The notes beneath the pieces were generated by a model. The model ran no database searches. It saw only the letters and a list, made by a program, of their open reading frames with translations, and was not told where the DNA came from. A stretch of DNA of 21,496 bases from Porogramme epimiltina (lineage: Eukaryota; Basidiomycota; Agaricomycetes; Polyporales; Polyporaceae). The DNA lies in NCBI GenBank assembly GCA_900155495.1, contig FTLJ01000508.1, positions 1 to 21,496 on the forward strand, given 5' to 3'. A program made the translations under genes and the position numbers. Shown in pieces: positions 9,879-21,496 of this stretch. Position 1 is the first letter of the stretch. Every line of letters starts with the position of its first letter.

Positions 9879-12800
9879 CTATACAGGCGGCTTGTTGTCC
9901 TTTTGCGCTTCGAAATGGAATGCATGTTAGAACTTGTACCTGGAGAGAATCAGAACGCGACTCACCCATGGTGATCCTGTCACCCAAGGACAGAGCAATG
10001 CCCTGCGTTTTGCTGCGTATCCGTACATGCCCAGTGATAGTGCCCCCCTCCGTCCGCTCCACGCTTAGATTCGCTAGCGCATCCTCGCCTAACGATACGT
10101 GAGATACGGTCTATCTTTGATCGCTTCTGTTGTGCTTACCGAACAAGCTTCTCGCATACATATTCGCAGACAGGAAATCGCAGTCTCCGGAGAGAGCGCC
10201 CTCTGGCGTGAGGCACGACATGTTTGTCGCCTTCATGACGTGGTTGAGGTACTCTCTTGGGTCACTATACGCATCGTTAGAGCCCAATCTAACACCCTAT
10301 GAGAAGAGGGGACGTACGAGATAGTCGTCGTGACGTTCACGCGGTTCTCCCACTCGAACTCGGTCCACATGCTTCGGAACTGGAGTAGAATCGCGAGTCA
10401 GACATCATGGTGTGTTGCAACTGCTGGACACAATTACCTGCTGCTCGGTGCAGTATGCAGGCTTGATGTAGTCCATGATATCGATGTGGATATCGTTCAG
10501 AATGACGCATTGTTCTGCCATTCCAGGACCCTCCCACAAGATACTACCAAAGATGACACCTGTTTCGGTCGAGGACACCTTGATCGTCGCCTTGATGCTC
10601 TGGAAGCTATGCGGGGCGACCGTGTAAAGGGAGGGTCGCTCAACGAGCTTCAGGTCACCCAGTGTCGCAAAGTCGAGGCACAGGTTTTGTAGGGTGTCTG
10701 CTGTCTGATTGACGAGCAGCACATCTAAGAGCAGAAGGCGTTGGGAGAACGTCCAGCTAGTGGATATGCTCCGCTTACCAAGAAGGATGTCAAAGCCATG
10801 CACCTTGACATAGGCTTCCGCATAGATAGGGTCGGAGAAGCCAGTGAGCTGTGATATCCGGCTGAGATTGGAGAGGAAGTCCTCCGTGGCCTCGCCAGCA
10901 CCAGTTGCGCGGTTGACGTCTTCGGAATCCTATAACTGACTGAGCAAGAACAACATGACAGAAATACGTTCAAATACGCACGTCGATGACGTCGTCGGCC
11001 GCCTTCTTCGAGAACTGGCGGAAGGACAGCAAGTCGTCCACCTGCACGATCTTGGCCTTGGCCTGCTCCGACTCCCGCTTCTCGGCGGCCTTCTTCTCCT
11101 GTGCAGCGACCATCTTGGAGTATGCAGCCTTTGTGTCTTTCAAGAAGATCTGGTGAACAGGCGGCTTCGACTCAAGCTCGCTCAGGGTCTGGATGCAGTT
11201 CATGACGCGCTCTGTCGAGTCTTCGTCGATGGGGACTGTCACAAACTTCGACTGGCCCACGCGAATGACCGAGGCCATAATGAGCATCGCCTACAATAAG
11301 CGTTAGCGCGAGGAAATCGGTTGTAGTAGCCACGCCGAGCCTACCTCTGCCCGGAGAGCGTTGCACTTCCTCTTGTCAGTGCCGATCTCGGAGTACCGCA
11401 GGACCAGCTTCGTGAGGGAGGACGCGAGAACAGATCCCGTAAAGAAGTCGCCACCAAGGATCAGAGCTATCGTACGCAATATAAGTCATTGCCGAAGCAG
11501 GCATCGGTCCATGACATACCTCGAAGGGGTGGCTTCGCAGCGGCCTTCACAGCCTCCAACCGTGCACTCGACATGCTCGTGAATGCAGTCTCCGTGGCAT
11601 ATGTGCCATCCGCGAGCACTTTCGGCTTGGACGTCTCCGCCTTCACCTCGTCCTTCTTCTCTTCGCCGTCCTCCGCACTCGCCTCCTCCAACAACCGCTG
11701 CTCCGACGCGAGGATCGGGATCTCACCGAGCACCTTGCGCAGCTCGCGGAACGTGTCCTGAATGTCCTTGGCCTCCTCCGTGTACTCGCCGAGGATCCAG
11801 AGCACGCCACGGTAGACCTTACCCGACTTGATCTCAGGCAACGTCTGGATGAGCTTTTCGCAGATCGTCTGGCGCAGTTGCGGGAACTTCTCAACGACCT
11901 CACGGACGAACGCGACGACGTCGAGAGCGGACGGGTTGTTGGTGTCGCCCAGGAAGTCCATGAGTGCGTGTACAACGCTCGCGGCAACCTCGGAGAACTT
12001 GACGGCGCAGACGTGGATTGACTGGATGAGGAGTTGCCTGTACTCGGGTGCCTTCTCGAACTCTTGATCTTGAGTCTTCTGCAACTGCTTCTTGAAGAAG
12101 AGGACGACCTCTTCGATGTTGCGGCTCGACGTGAGGCTGAGAACAATGCTGATGGCTTTCCGGCGAACCTCCAGGTCCGCGCTGTATTCCCCGTCAGAAG
12201 AACGACATCTCGGATTCGCAGAAGACGCACCTGGAGAGGATCTGGAGAATGTCCATGATGAGGGGGTCGAGGACATGACCATGCTTGGATCGGAGCGCGT
12301 CGAGGCGGTCAAGAACGATGATCTTCGCGTTGTTGTCAGACTCCTTCTGGACGAGGGTAATGTAGCACGACGCAGCAGCTACCAGTCCGCGTCTAGTTAG
12401 TTTTCTCCTAGACCATCCGGCAAAATACGCGTACCTTTCACCGCTGCAGGGTTTTGAGTGAGAGACGTGAGGGTGGCAGCGGCCTCATACTTGACAGCAT
12501 GGGATGTCGCGTTGAGGAGTTCGGAGATCAAAAGGATGTACCGTGCCTATAAGGGGAGCAAATTCGAGCCTGTCCTCCGACCTAATCCCAGCCCACAGCA
12601 GCTCACCTTGTGCGTAGTCTCCTGCTTACAGTCAAGACGAATAACCTCGATGATACTCATTTGAAGGAGTTCATCCATGCCCGGGATCTGGTCGAACACC
12701 TGGAGGATGTACTCGACCGCCTTGGGCATCGCGCATTGAGAGAGGAATACGAAAGCGTTGCGCTTGCAAGTTGCGTCCGACTCGGCCGCGAGGAACGTCT

Positions 12801-13505
12801 GGATGAGTTCAGGCGCGTCGGGGATGAGGTGCTCAAACTCGCGGTAGATCGAATACACGGCGAATACGGCGTTCTTGCGCACATACGAGTGTCGGTGTTC
12901 GAGGCACGCACGGCAGGTGGGGATGAGGGGTTCGAGGAGTTCGGTATCCTTGGAGATCTTCTGGAGGAAACGAAGGGTTGCACCACGGATGTATTCGTTT
13001 GGATGTTGCTAAATTGTATTTTGTGTTTAGAAAATGCACGAGAGGGTGAACGAGGATACTAACAAGGTCGTTTCGGATGGCATTACTTCGCGAACTGTTA
13101 GGCGTGGAATCGACACTATGAAAGCTTTCGAACTCACACAACGAGAATCATTTCCTGCTTCAGTTTCCCATTATCATCATACTTCGGGCAGACCTCCCAA
13201 TAGAAGTGCAAGAGCTTCTTCAGTTGCTTGTTCCGTGAGGGCATGACATATTGGATAATCGGCATCAACAGAGCGGGCTTCGATACGGCCGCGTGTACAA
13301 GTGAGTCCTCACTTCCAGATATACAGTGGCCTACAAAACGTACCTGCGGGTTCCCGTTGATTGTAGACACGATGATCTTGCGCAACGTGTCAAGCTTGAC
13401 ATCGTCCGAACCTTTCTGCAGCGCGGTACGGAGCTCTGCAGTCGTGGGTGTCTCGGAGGGGTCGTCAAAGACCAAGGTGTATGAAGAAGCCTCCGTGGAC
13501 GCCAT
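9879..13505 (-). CDS. SEC26: Coatomer subunit beta (beta-COP, Sec26)
   Basis: Structural subunit of the COPI coat, which forms retrograde Golgi-to-ER and intra-Golgi vesicles. Fifteen exons: 13505-13344, 13277-13138, 13085-13064, 13008-12607, 12546-12435, 12378-12231, 12181-11520, 11466-11345, 11290-10982, 10929-10779, 10724-10438, 10379-10318, 10264-10140, 10088-9966 and 9907-9879. They sum to 2856 nt, or 951 residues, against about 953 in animals. The HEAT/adaptin-like trunk occupies roughly 20-530, with [36 protein letters not shown] and [13 protein letters not shown]. An acidic linker (about 505-525) is followed by [20 protein letters not shown], the beta C-terminal domain and the appendage ending [19 protein letters not shown]. 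Exon 3 is only 22 nt and the last coding exon 29 nt. Three acceptors read CGAAG instead of YAG. All junctions hold frame. Confidence 0.96.
13064..13085 (-). other. SEC26: 22-nt microexon of SEC26
   Basis: This exon encodes NAIRNDL, which joins MILVV to QHPNEYIRG and is conserved in beta-COP. It sits between a 52-nt intron (13137-13086, donor GTGAGT, branch CTAAC, acceptor CGAAG) and a 55-nt intron (13063-13009, donor GTTAGT, acceptor TTTAG). Skipping it would lose the conserved residues and shift the frame. Confidence 0.85.
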
Positions 13506-14007
13506 AGCAGATTAGAACGAGAAGAGGAACGAAGGGGAAACGAAAGGCAGGCGACACTGCCGTGGAGGTCGAGGTGTAAGTTACTGAATATGGAAAGCGT
13601 ACATGCAGGCCACGAAAGCGCGATCTCCGGATCCGGCGCTCCCCCAAGGAGCCGGAGTTCCGCAGAATAGTCGATGTAAACATACGCTACAGGACGAAGA
13701 CAACTAACTAATAGCATACACTGAAGCATGGTATCCCACCAGACTTAAATATCTTATAAGAGAGAAGATGATTGCAAGCGCTCTAGCAGGACGCAGACCT
13801 AAAGCAAACCCGCATCACATGCTTCGAAAGACTTTGGGTATGCTCGTAGATCTGTATGAAGGTACATGTTACAAGACGCTTGACAGAGCACACTACAACA
13901 TCGTACAGAAGAAGCTGTAGTAATCCGACAGCGAGAAAGTGCTCGGGCTAAGTCCTGGTGGACAGCCCGCCGGATTACGTCGGCAAGCCAAGTGTTGCAC
14001 GCTGCGG
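13506..14007. other. Intergenic: SEC26 promoter and 3' flank of the CstF-64-like gene
   Basis: About 500 bp without a convincing gene. Both neighbours are on the minus strand. I see no clear TATA box or other recognisable element. Confidence 0.5.
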
Positions 14008-14908
14008 CTACTTGTTAGCATGAAGTCTCCACATCGACAAGATCATACGAACAAGTTTGATGATGTTTTCTCGATCGACGGGTGGTAGTTGGTAAACTTC
14101 GTCGCGGGACATGCCAACAACACGCATGATTAGAGCCTGAAGGGCTCAATAAGCGGACTCCGCTCGCAAGGCACGAAAGGGACCATACCTTTTGGTCTTC
14201 CGGAAGGGCTGCAAGAGCGTCTGGAATTAACGGTCCTGATGCAGCAGGCCCAGAAGGCGGCGGGGGAGGAGGTTGTATATGGGGAACTTGAGCGTGAGGG
14301 GGTTGTACTTGGGGCCCCGCTCCTTGCGGCAGCGGTCCCGACGTGTGCGGTGGAGGGACAAAACCAGGAGCCTGACCAGGTGGCGGAGTGCCATATCCAC
14401 GACTAGGTCCCGTTGGTACAGCGGGATAGCCTTGGGGTGCCTGTGGAGGATACCCACTGGGTGGCCCGTACGAGGGGTATGTTGGCGTGCTACCTCGCGG
14501 TGGTACCTGGGCTTGTATGTGGGGTGGTAATGCAGAAGGTGGTGGTTGGGATACTGTTGTCGGCACCGTAGGTGCAGGTAGCGTAACCGCACTAGGGGCT
14601 CCCGGAAGTGCGCCATGTTTTGCGAGTGTTTCCTACACGGTACAATGTTGAGCGGAAAGGATCAAACGTCGAGTCCAAGAAACGTACTTCTACTACTTCC
14701 ATCTTTACCGCATTGATGTTGACCATAGTGCTCATCAACGCGTACGCGATTTGAGGCTGCGAGTTGAGCAAATTCCTTGCATCCGCGGGTGTAGCCCTCT
14801 GATCTCCCGTTGAGTTCGCGGCCGAGCGAGGAGACGACTTCACTTACAGACCTTAAGGGTTAGTAGTAGCTCCAGCAACTGTTCCTCCGCTACTCCTGGT
14901 GCCGCCAT
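14008..14908 (-). CDS. CstF-64/Rna15-like mRNA 3'-end processing protein lacking the RRM
   Basis: Four exons: 14908-14852, 14798-14688, 14632-14189 and 14136-14008, giving 246 residues. The N-terminal part (about 5-60; LLELLLTLKRATPADARNLL, then QIAYALMSTMVNINAVKMEV) matches the CSTF2 hinge domain, which binds CstF-77/Rna14. The middle (about 75-200) is a Pro/Gly/Gln-rich linker. The C-terminus (LAALPEDQKALIMRVVGMSRDEVYQLPP) matches the CSTF_C domain that contacts Pcf11 or symplekin-type partners. Canonical CstF-64 and Rna15 begin with an RNA recognition motif, and none is present here or in the 540 bp upstream. The start at 14908 (MAAPGVAEEQLLEL) is the first ATG upstream of the hinge. The first donor (AAG|GTCTGT) is unusual but is the one that keeps frame. 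The identity as a CstF-64-type hinge protein is firm; the RNA-binding role is open. Confidence 0.85.
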
Positions 14909-15450
14909 CTTGAAATATAGACCCGTGATTTTAGGGGGCCAAGCTTAATGTGTTGAGTGTCGAATATGACGCAGTGTTATAGGTGTCGAGACGGACAGGT
15001 CCCGCTAGTATCGAGCAGCAGTAGAGTTCACCAGAGCAGTTTTAAAGGGGTGTCACGAGAGAGCAGCACAGTTAGATACCGAATAGAGGAGGGCGAACTT
15101 GAAACCGCCAACGCTGCAGGTTGTGGTATTTAGAGAAGGGGCATTGGTCGCAGGCGCCCATAGGGACGAGGTTCTTTCACATGTTTCATTCTCATAGCAA
15201 TACCAATGCTTTGAGTATAACACTCACACTAGAGCCCACACCCGGAAGAATTTACATGTCAGCTCGCACTGGGAAGGGGCATTATGACCTAGAAGCCTTC
15301 TCCAAGGAGTTGGCACGGCAAATAAGGTTTACGGTAATGCATTTACAATCTAATATTCGTCCGGAGAACATTACAGGCGTGACTGGCTACACACGTATAC
15401 CCAACGTCAAACACAAGAGGTCGGGACAAGGGAGAGAAAGTAGAACTTGC
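14909..15450. other. Intergenic: CstF-64-like promoter and 3' flank of glutaredoxin
   Basis: About 540 bp between two minus-strand genes. A TTTAAA sequence lies near 15042, about 130 bp upstream of the CstF-64-like start. No RRM-coding exon or other gene was found on either strand. Confidence 0.5.
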
Positions 15451-15925
15451 TTACGCCGAAACGAGCGCAGCGAGCTTGCCTTGGGAGTCGAGGCCCACGA
15501 CAGAGTCGCAGCCGCCAACATGCTTCTGGTCTGCAAGGTACTGGATAAGCCAGTGAGGAAAGTGGGAGCATGGAATAGACTTACTAATGAAGATGTTGGG
15601 GACTGTGCGTTGACCGGTCTTCTCGGCGAGGTAAGCCTGGATAGCGTCACCCTCTTCCATTTCGTCGAGCCTGTGGAAGGTGGGCACGATGAAAATCGCT
15701 TTAAGGAAGCGAGCAAATAGGTAGACGTACTCTAGAATCTTGGTGGGAGTGTCGGCAAACTTGGAGGTGAGAAGAGTCTTAGCACGCTTGCAGTAAGGGC
15801 ACCAGGATTTAGAGAAGATAGTGATCTTGTTGTCAGCGATGGAGCTCTGTGCACCCACTATGAGCGTATGAGACTTGTGAACGGAGATGCTCGACACGAA
15901 CCTCGACGAGATCCTTGGCGGCCAT
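15451..15925 (-). CDS. Dithiol glutaredoxin (CPYC type)
   Basis: Glutathione-dependent thiol-disulfide oxidoreductase that reduces protein disulfides and glutathione mixed disulfides. Four exons: 15925-15902, 15846-15731, 15670-15585 and 15530-15451, giving 101 residues, the standard length for class I glutaredoxins. The active site is SKSWCPYCKRA, with Cys24 and Cys27. The cis-Pro motif is TVP (69-71), and the glutathione-binding GGCD motif lies at 81-84. The first coding exon is only 24 nt (MAAKDLVE). No mitochondrial targeting sequence is evident in this model, so a cytosolic protein is likely. It is divergent from the NIF3 gene, with 453 bp between starts. Which fungal GRX paralogue this is cannot be decided from sequence alone. 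Confidence 0.94.
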
Positions 15926-16378
15926 GACTTTGAGCTGGCGGGGAGAAGGGTTGGATGAAGATGCCGTGGTTGCGGTGGGTGTAGAGAGGGCTTACTTGGC
16001 TGGGTCCAGAGAACCAGGAGCTAAACCGTCTATAAATGTGAGGGAGCATCGATTTCCAGTGCGTGACCGTCCGTGGTTGATGACACCTGCTGAGCAATCA
16101 CTGTTTTCGGTAAACAATGTGCTCTTGTGGACTGTGCGCTCCTCTCGGCCTGAGATAAGTCTCCCGCTTGAGGCATTTCTGCGTCACCCCACGCCATCGC
16201 GTCATCGCGTCATCATGTCACGCGTCCCCTCCCAAACGCGTGCCGTCACAATCGGTCACGGTGCTCCGTACGCGTCGCTGCCGTTTCGCGGACCACAGAT
16301 ATTTGCCTCCACCGTTCGTACCGTCTACTCTACTCTTGCCGTTAAATTCCTTCAAACCGTCGAACGCACGCAATAGCA
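15926..16378. promoter_or_regulatory. Divergent promoter region between glutaredoxin and NIF3
   Basis: 453 bp lie between the two oppositely oriented start codons, so it must contain both promoters. Repeated CGTCA/TCATCGCGTCAT-like sequences occur near 16190-16220. I see no clear TATA box, and no gene. Confidence 0.5.
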
Positions 16379-17590
16379 ATGTCCGTGGTGAAAAGCTTCT
16401 GCAAGATCATGGAGCGGATCGCTCCCCTCCGTTTCGCGGAGAAGTGGGACAATGTCAGCACTCCATCCGATCCCCGTCTGGCCATCACTCACGGTCGACG
16501 CTATCCAGGTCGGCCTCATACTAGGTCTAGTCATCATCCCAGAATTATCAAGCAGCCCAACCTGACAGACTGCTATTGCGGTAGAGGCACCGCATGTTCG
16601 CCCGAATGCGAACCGCATCTTGGTCACAATTGAGTGAGTTGCTGTGTCCCTAGTCCTTCTCCTGACCGATCTATTCACACCCTTCCCGTGCGTTCCCCGC
16701 TATGCGCACACTCGACTCCCTCACCTAGCCTGACCCCCGCCGTAGTGGAGGAGGCACTTGCGACCCCCACCTCGCTCATCGTCTCCTACCATCCACCGAT
16801 CTTCAAGCCCCTCACCGCGCTCACACTCTCGAACCCGCTCCAAGCATCCCTCCTCCGTTGCGCCGCCGCAGGCATCTCAGTCTACACCCCGCACACAGCC
16901 CTCGACTCCGTCACAGACGGCATCAGCGATTGGCTATGCACCAAGGTCGCCGGCCCGTTGCGCGACATCACCTGGTCCTCGCGCTTCATCGGGCAGGAGT
17001 TCCCCGACGGGCTCGGCGGTGTGGGCCGCATCGTCACCCTCAAGGAGCCCGTTGAGCTCCAGCTCCTACAGGCCAAGATTCGCAGCGAGCTCGAGCTCAA
17101 ACAAGGTATGTGTCTGCGCCCGCTCTGTCCGCGACTGCGTGTGGTTGCTCGTGTGACCGGTTGGCTGACCGGTGTGGGCGACACAGTCCAGGTAGCGTAC
17201 GCGAAGCCTGAGCGGGAGCGCACAATGGTAAGCACAGTGGCCATATGCGCCGGCTCGGGTGGCTCGATGCTTCTCGGGGTGGACGCCGATGTATACTTCA
17301 CCGGCGAAATGTCTCATCACGAGGTCCTCGCCGCTGTCCAAAGTGGACATAATGTCATTCTTTGTAAGTCCGCCCCCGTCCTCGCCGGCTAAAGACTTCT
17401 GACGACCGCATTGTGTTCAGGTGGCCATACAAATACGGAGCGCGGCTATCTGCCATGGCTTGCAAAAGACATCGAAGAGTTTATTCAAGAAGAGATCGCG
17501 CAGTTGAACGATTCTGCGGAGGCGGAGCTTCTAAAACCGCTTCAAGTGGTCATTAGCGAGCGAGATGAGCATCCGCTTGTAATTGTGTAG
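16379..17590 (+). CDS. NIF3: NIF3 family protein (NGG1-interacting factor 3-like)
   Basis: Member of the widely conserved NIF3/DUF34 family of metal-binding proteins; the precise biochemical role is not settled. Six exons: 16379-16453, 16509-16524, 16585-16633, 16729-17105, 17187-17363 and 17421-17590. They give 287 residues, about the family length in yeast. Landmarks: APLRFAEKWDNVGLIL near the N-terminus; IVSYHPPIFKPL with His68; YTPHTALDSV with His102 and Asp106; ICAGSGGSML; ADVYFTGEMSHHEVL; and CGHTNTERGYLPWL with His234 and Glu238. The latter His and Glu correspond to the C-terminal metal ligands of the family. The bacterial HHP motif reads YHP here. Exon 2 is a 16-nt microexon. The gene is convergent with the NDUFS2 gene, with 116 bp between stops. 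Confidence 0.95.
16509..16524 (+). other. NIF3: 16-nt microexon of NIF3
   Basis: This exon encodes VGLIL plus the first base of Glu, the conserved continuation of AEKWDN. It is flanked by a 55-nt intron (16454-16508, donor GTCAGC, acceptor CCAG) and a 60-nt intron (16525-16584, donor GTCTAG, acceptor GGTAG). The frame closes only when both introns are removed. Confidence 0.8.
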
Positions 17591-17706
17591 CATGCGCTCC
17601 TTGTATTCCTAGACTTTCTTGTCTTTGGTTTAGATACCCGAGATCACGGCAGACAATATGAATAAGAAGCGAAAAAAAGTGATGATATTGTCTACTACAA
17701 CATGTG

Positions 17707-19819
<2,113 letters not shown>

Positions 19820-20122
19820 CCTCGTCGCTGGAGAGAGTGCTGTCGTCGTCGTCCGAGTTGTCGTCGACGGCCGGAGGGGTTCGACGCTGTCGGAGGTAAA
19901 CGGACCGTTCTCATTCGTCGGCGACAGTCTGTCCTGGGGAGGCAGGCGGCGCCCACGGTCGCGTGACGAGGAGAGGGACGGAACGCGCTGGGCGGCCATC
20001 GCCCCTCGCAGCCGTGCGCGCGGTGTTCCGGACGGCCAGTGCCACGGACGCGGCGTGGATGGACTGCGCACACACTACTCGACTGCCACTGTGAACAACT
20101 GGAGTAGCCTCACCTGCCCTGC
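19820..20122. promoter_or_regulatory. Divergent promoter region between NDUFS2 and the MRH protein gene
   Basis: Only 303 bp separate the two start codons. The segment is GC-rich and rich in CG steps. I see no TATA box. The long open frames that cross it on both strands are composition effects and show no conservation I recognise. Confidence 0.5.
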
Positions 20123-21392
20123 ATGCTCGCGCAACACGCGCTGTGTTCTTGGCTCCTTTGTGTGCTCGCTCTACTGTCTGCGCTCACGACTGCGCGCGGG
20201 GATGAAAAACCATGCACTGTACATGCTGACGGGAAGTACTTCGACCTGAACAGGTTGCAAGCCGAGTGAGCCCAGTCTTTATGCTCTCGCGCGGCGTGCA
20301 TACTGACGTTTCAAATCTGCGGCCAGTAAGGACTATGAGTTCGTGTCCTCCGGGGGGCAGAAGTACGTCCTGAACGTGTGCAAGCCCATATCCGAAGAAA
20401 CATGGGCCATCAAGGTGGACAAGCCCGAGGACGTCGCTGGCTTCACGCGGCGTGCCCACGGAGACTTCTCCATGGGGTGAGTGCATTCATGAAAATATCG
20501 CTGTGCTCCCCGTAACACGTTTTGCAGAGACGTCAACAGGACACTCCTCTTCCGCGAGGGGAACCCTCTTCTTCTCATGACGGACGGGTCTAAGTGTCCC
20601 AACGGGGGGGATCTGACTGCGTCTACCGCCATTCGTTTCATCTGCGATCCAGGTGCTAGGAGAGGTACGCAGCGTTACACTTCCCAGGAGCGCAATATCG
20701 ACTTATGGCGATCCACAGGGGGGCCCAAAGTGATTGCCACCCTACCACCGGACGAAGAAACAGCGTGTACGTTTTTCGTGGAGTGGCGGACCGAGGTATG
20801 GGCCTAAGAACTAGAACGCTGATGTCGATGGCGAGATACTGACGGGTGCGCTCCCGCAGATGGCTTGTCCCACGTCTGAGGGAAGTGTGTTCGGAACCAT
20901 CGTTTCCGTGCTCGCTATCATGTGGGTCTCTCTGTTTGGTTCGTCGAAACTGCGCGTTTACGCCATCGATGGTTCAGAATCGCTGTCACGTTTACGGTGT
21001 ACATCGTGGCAGGGACGCTCTACAACCGCTACGTGCTGGAGCTGCGAGGCATGGACCAGATTCCGCGGATATCGTTCTTTTCATTTAGGGACACTGTGGA
21101 GCTCGTCCGGGAGTGTATGGGACGGCTGAAGGGTCGGTCGTCTGACGCATGGGAGTCGCGCAACTGGGGAGCGCAGGACTGGAGCAGCAGCGGAGGGTCG
21201 TGGGGAGGCTCTGGGAGACATGGGTACAACGGACTACGGGCCACGCCTGAAGAGGCGGAAACCATGCTTGGGGGACCGCCCGGATTTCTGGACGAGCAAG
21301 ATGAAGAAGAGGAAGAGAGAGGGCACGAGGCAGGCGGAGCGGGGGGCGGTGGGCCCTCTGGGATGGACGCAAATGGCGTTATACGGCTATAG
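20123..21392 (+). CDS. Type I membrane protein with mannose-6-phosphate-receptor-like (MRH) domain
   Basis: Probably a Golgi/endosome sorting receptor of the Mrl1/M6P-receptor-like or Atg27 group. Six exons: 20123-20265, 20327-20476, 20528-20664, 20719-20795, 20860-20921 and 20978-21392, giving 327 residues. A signal peptide (1-26, core WLLCVLALLSAL) precedes a Cys-containing luminal domain: PCTVH at Cys31, LNVCKP at Cys66, a DVNRT N-glycosylation sequon, GSKCPNG, IRFICDPG, and ETACTFFVEWRTEMACP. One helix (about 179-202) follows, then a cytosolic tail with LYNRYVLELRGMDQIP, Gly/Ser/Trp-rich sequence and an acidic DEQDEEEEER run. The intron at 20665-20718 is 54 nt, in frame and without stops; retaining it gives 345 residues with an 18-residue insert in the luminal domain. 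Assignment to Mrl1 rather than Atg27 is uncertain. Confidence 0.85.
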
Positions 21393-21496
21393 TGTTCTGT
21401 ACAGTACGCCACCGGCACTAGCTAGGGGGATATCTATCGATGCGGATGATCGCTGTGGGCGGTGTGCGGCGGACAGGGCGGGGGCGGGGGGAGACG
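21393..21496. other. 3' flank of the MRH protein gene
   Basis: Short GC-rich tail with no gene visible before the window ends. Confidence 0.5.

Noticed and set aside
9236..10102. 288-codon plus-strand ORF
   Set aside because: It lies antisense to conserved exons of the permease and SEC26, has low-complexity Arg/Ser composition, and matches no known protein.
11643..12230. 195-codon minus-strand Arg/Ser-rich ORF
   Set aside because: It is an alternative frame of SEC26 exon 7. The adaptin-like frame is the conserved one.
15121..15720. 199-codon plus-strand ORF
   Set aside because: It overlaps three glutaredoxin exons on the opposite strand, where the CPYC, TVP and GG motifs establish the real frame.

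Overview
The window is nuclear DNA of a filamentous basidiomycete, most likely an Agaricomycete; the wood-decay Polyporales are my guess. The genes are packed on both strands and interrupted by many 50-100 nt introns. These introns have GTRNGY-type donors, CTAAC/CTGAY branch points and mostly YAG acceptors. The proteins are typical eukaryotic housekeeping proteins. I rebuilt the spliced models by hand. Every multi-exon model below closes in frame and gives a protein of the usual family length.

Left part (1 to about 9.7 kb): a degenerate segmental duplication. Copy B (5178-9654, minus strand) holds an intact gene for a 540-aa multi-pass membrane protein of unrecognised family, preceded by an intact 8-exon NCS1 purine-cytosine permease (516 aa). 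Copy A (1 to about 2745, minus strand) has the same two genes in the same order and orientation. Its membrane-protein gene is open but runs off the left edge and carries a proline-rich expansion. Its permease is a pseudogene that has lost the N-terminal exons and has a nonsense codon and frameshifts, yet still carries the introns. About 2.4 kb between the copies (2746-5177) holds no gene I can recognise, only a weak hypothetical plus-strand ORF region.

Right part (9.8-21.4 kb): housekeeping genes. In order: SEC26, beta-COP of the COPI coat (minus, 15 exons, 951 aa); a CstF-64/Rna15-like protein with hinge and C-terminal domains but no RRM (minus, 4 exons, 246 aa); a dithiol CPYC glutaredoxin (minus, 4 exons, 101 aa); a NIF3-family protein (plus, 6 exons, 287 aa); the 49-kDa/NDUFS2 subunit of mitochondrial complex I (minus, 13 exons, 480 aa); and a type I membrane protein resembling mannose-6-phosphate receptor (MRH) proteins (plus, 6 exons, 327 aa). 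The glutaredoxin/NIF3 pair and the NDUFS2/MRH pair are divergent. NIF3 and NDUFS2 converge with only 116 bp between stop codons.

The most unusual signal is the exon structure. Reading frame and protein conservation require extremely small internal exons: 10 nt, 14 nt and apparently 2 nt in NDUFS2, 16 nt in NIF3 and 22 nt in SEC26, plus tiny terminal coding exons (16 nt in NDUFS2, 29 nt in SEC26). Three SEC26 introns end in CGAAG instead of YAG. No CRISPR, tRNA, rRNA or intact transposon was seen.
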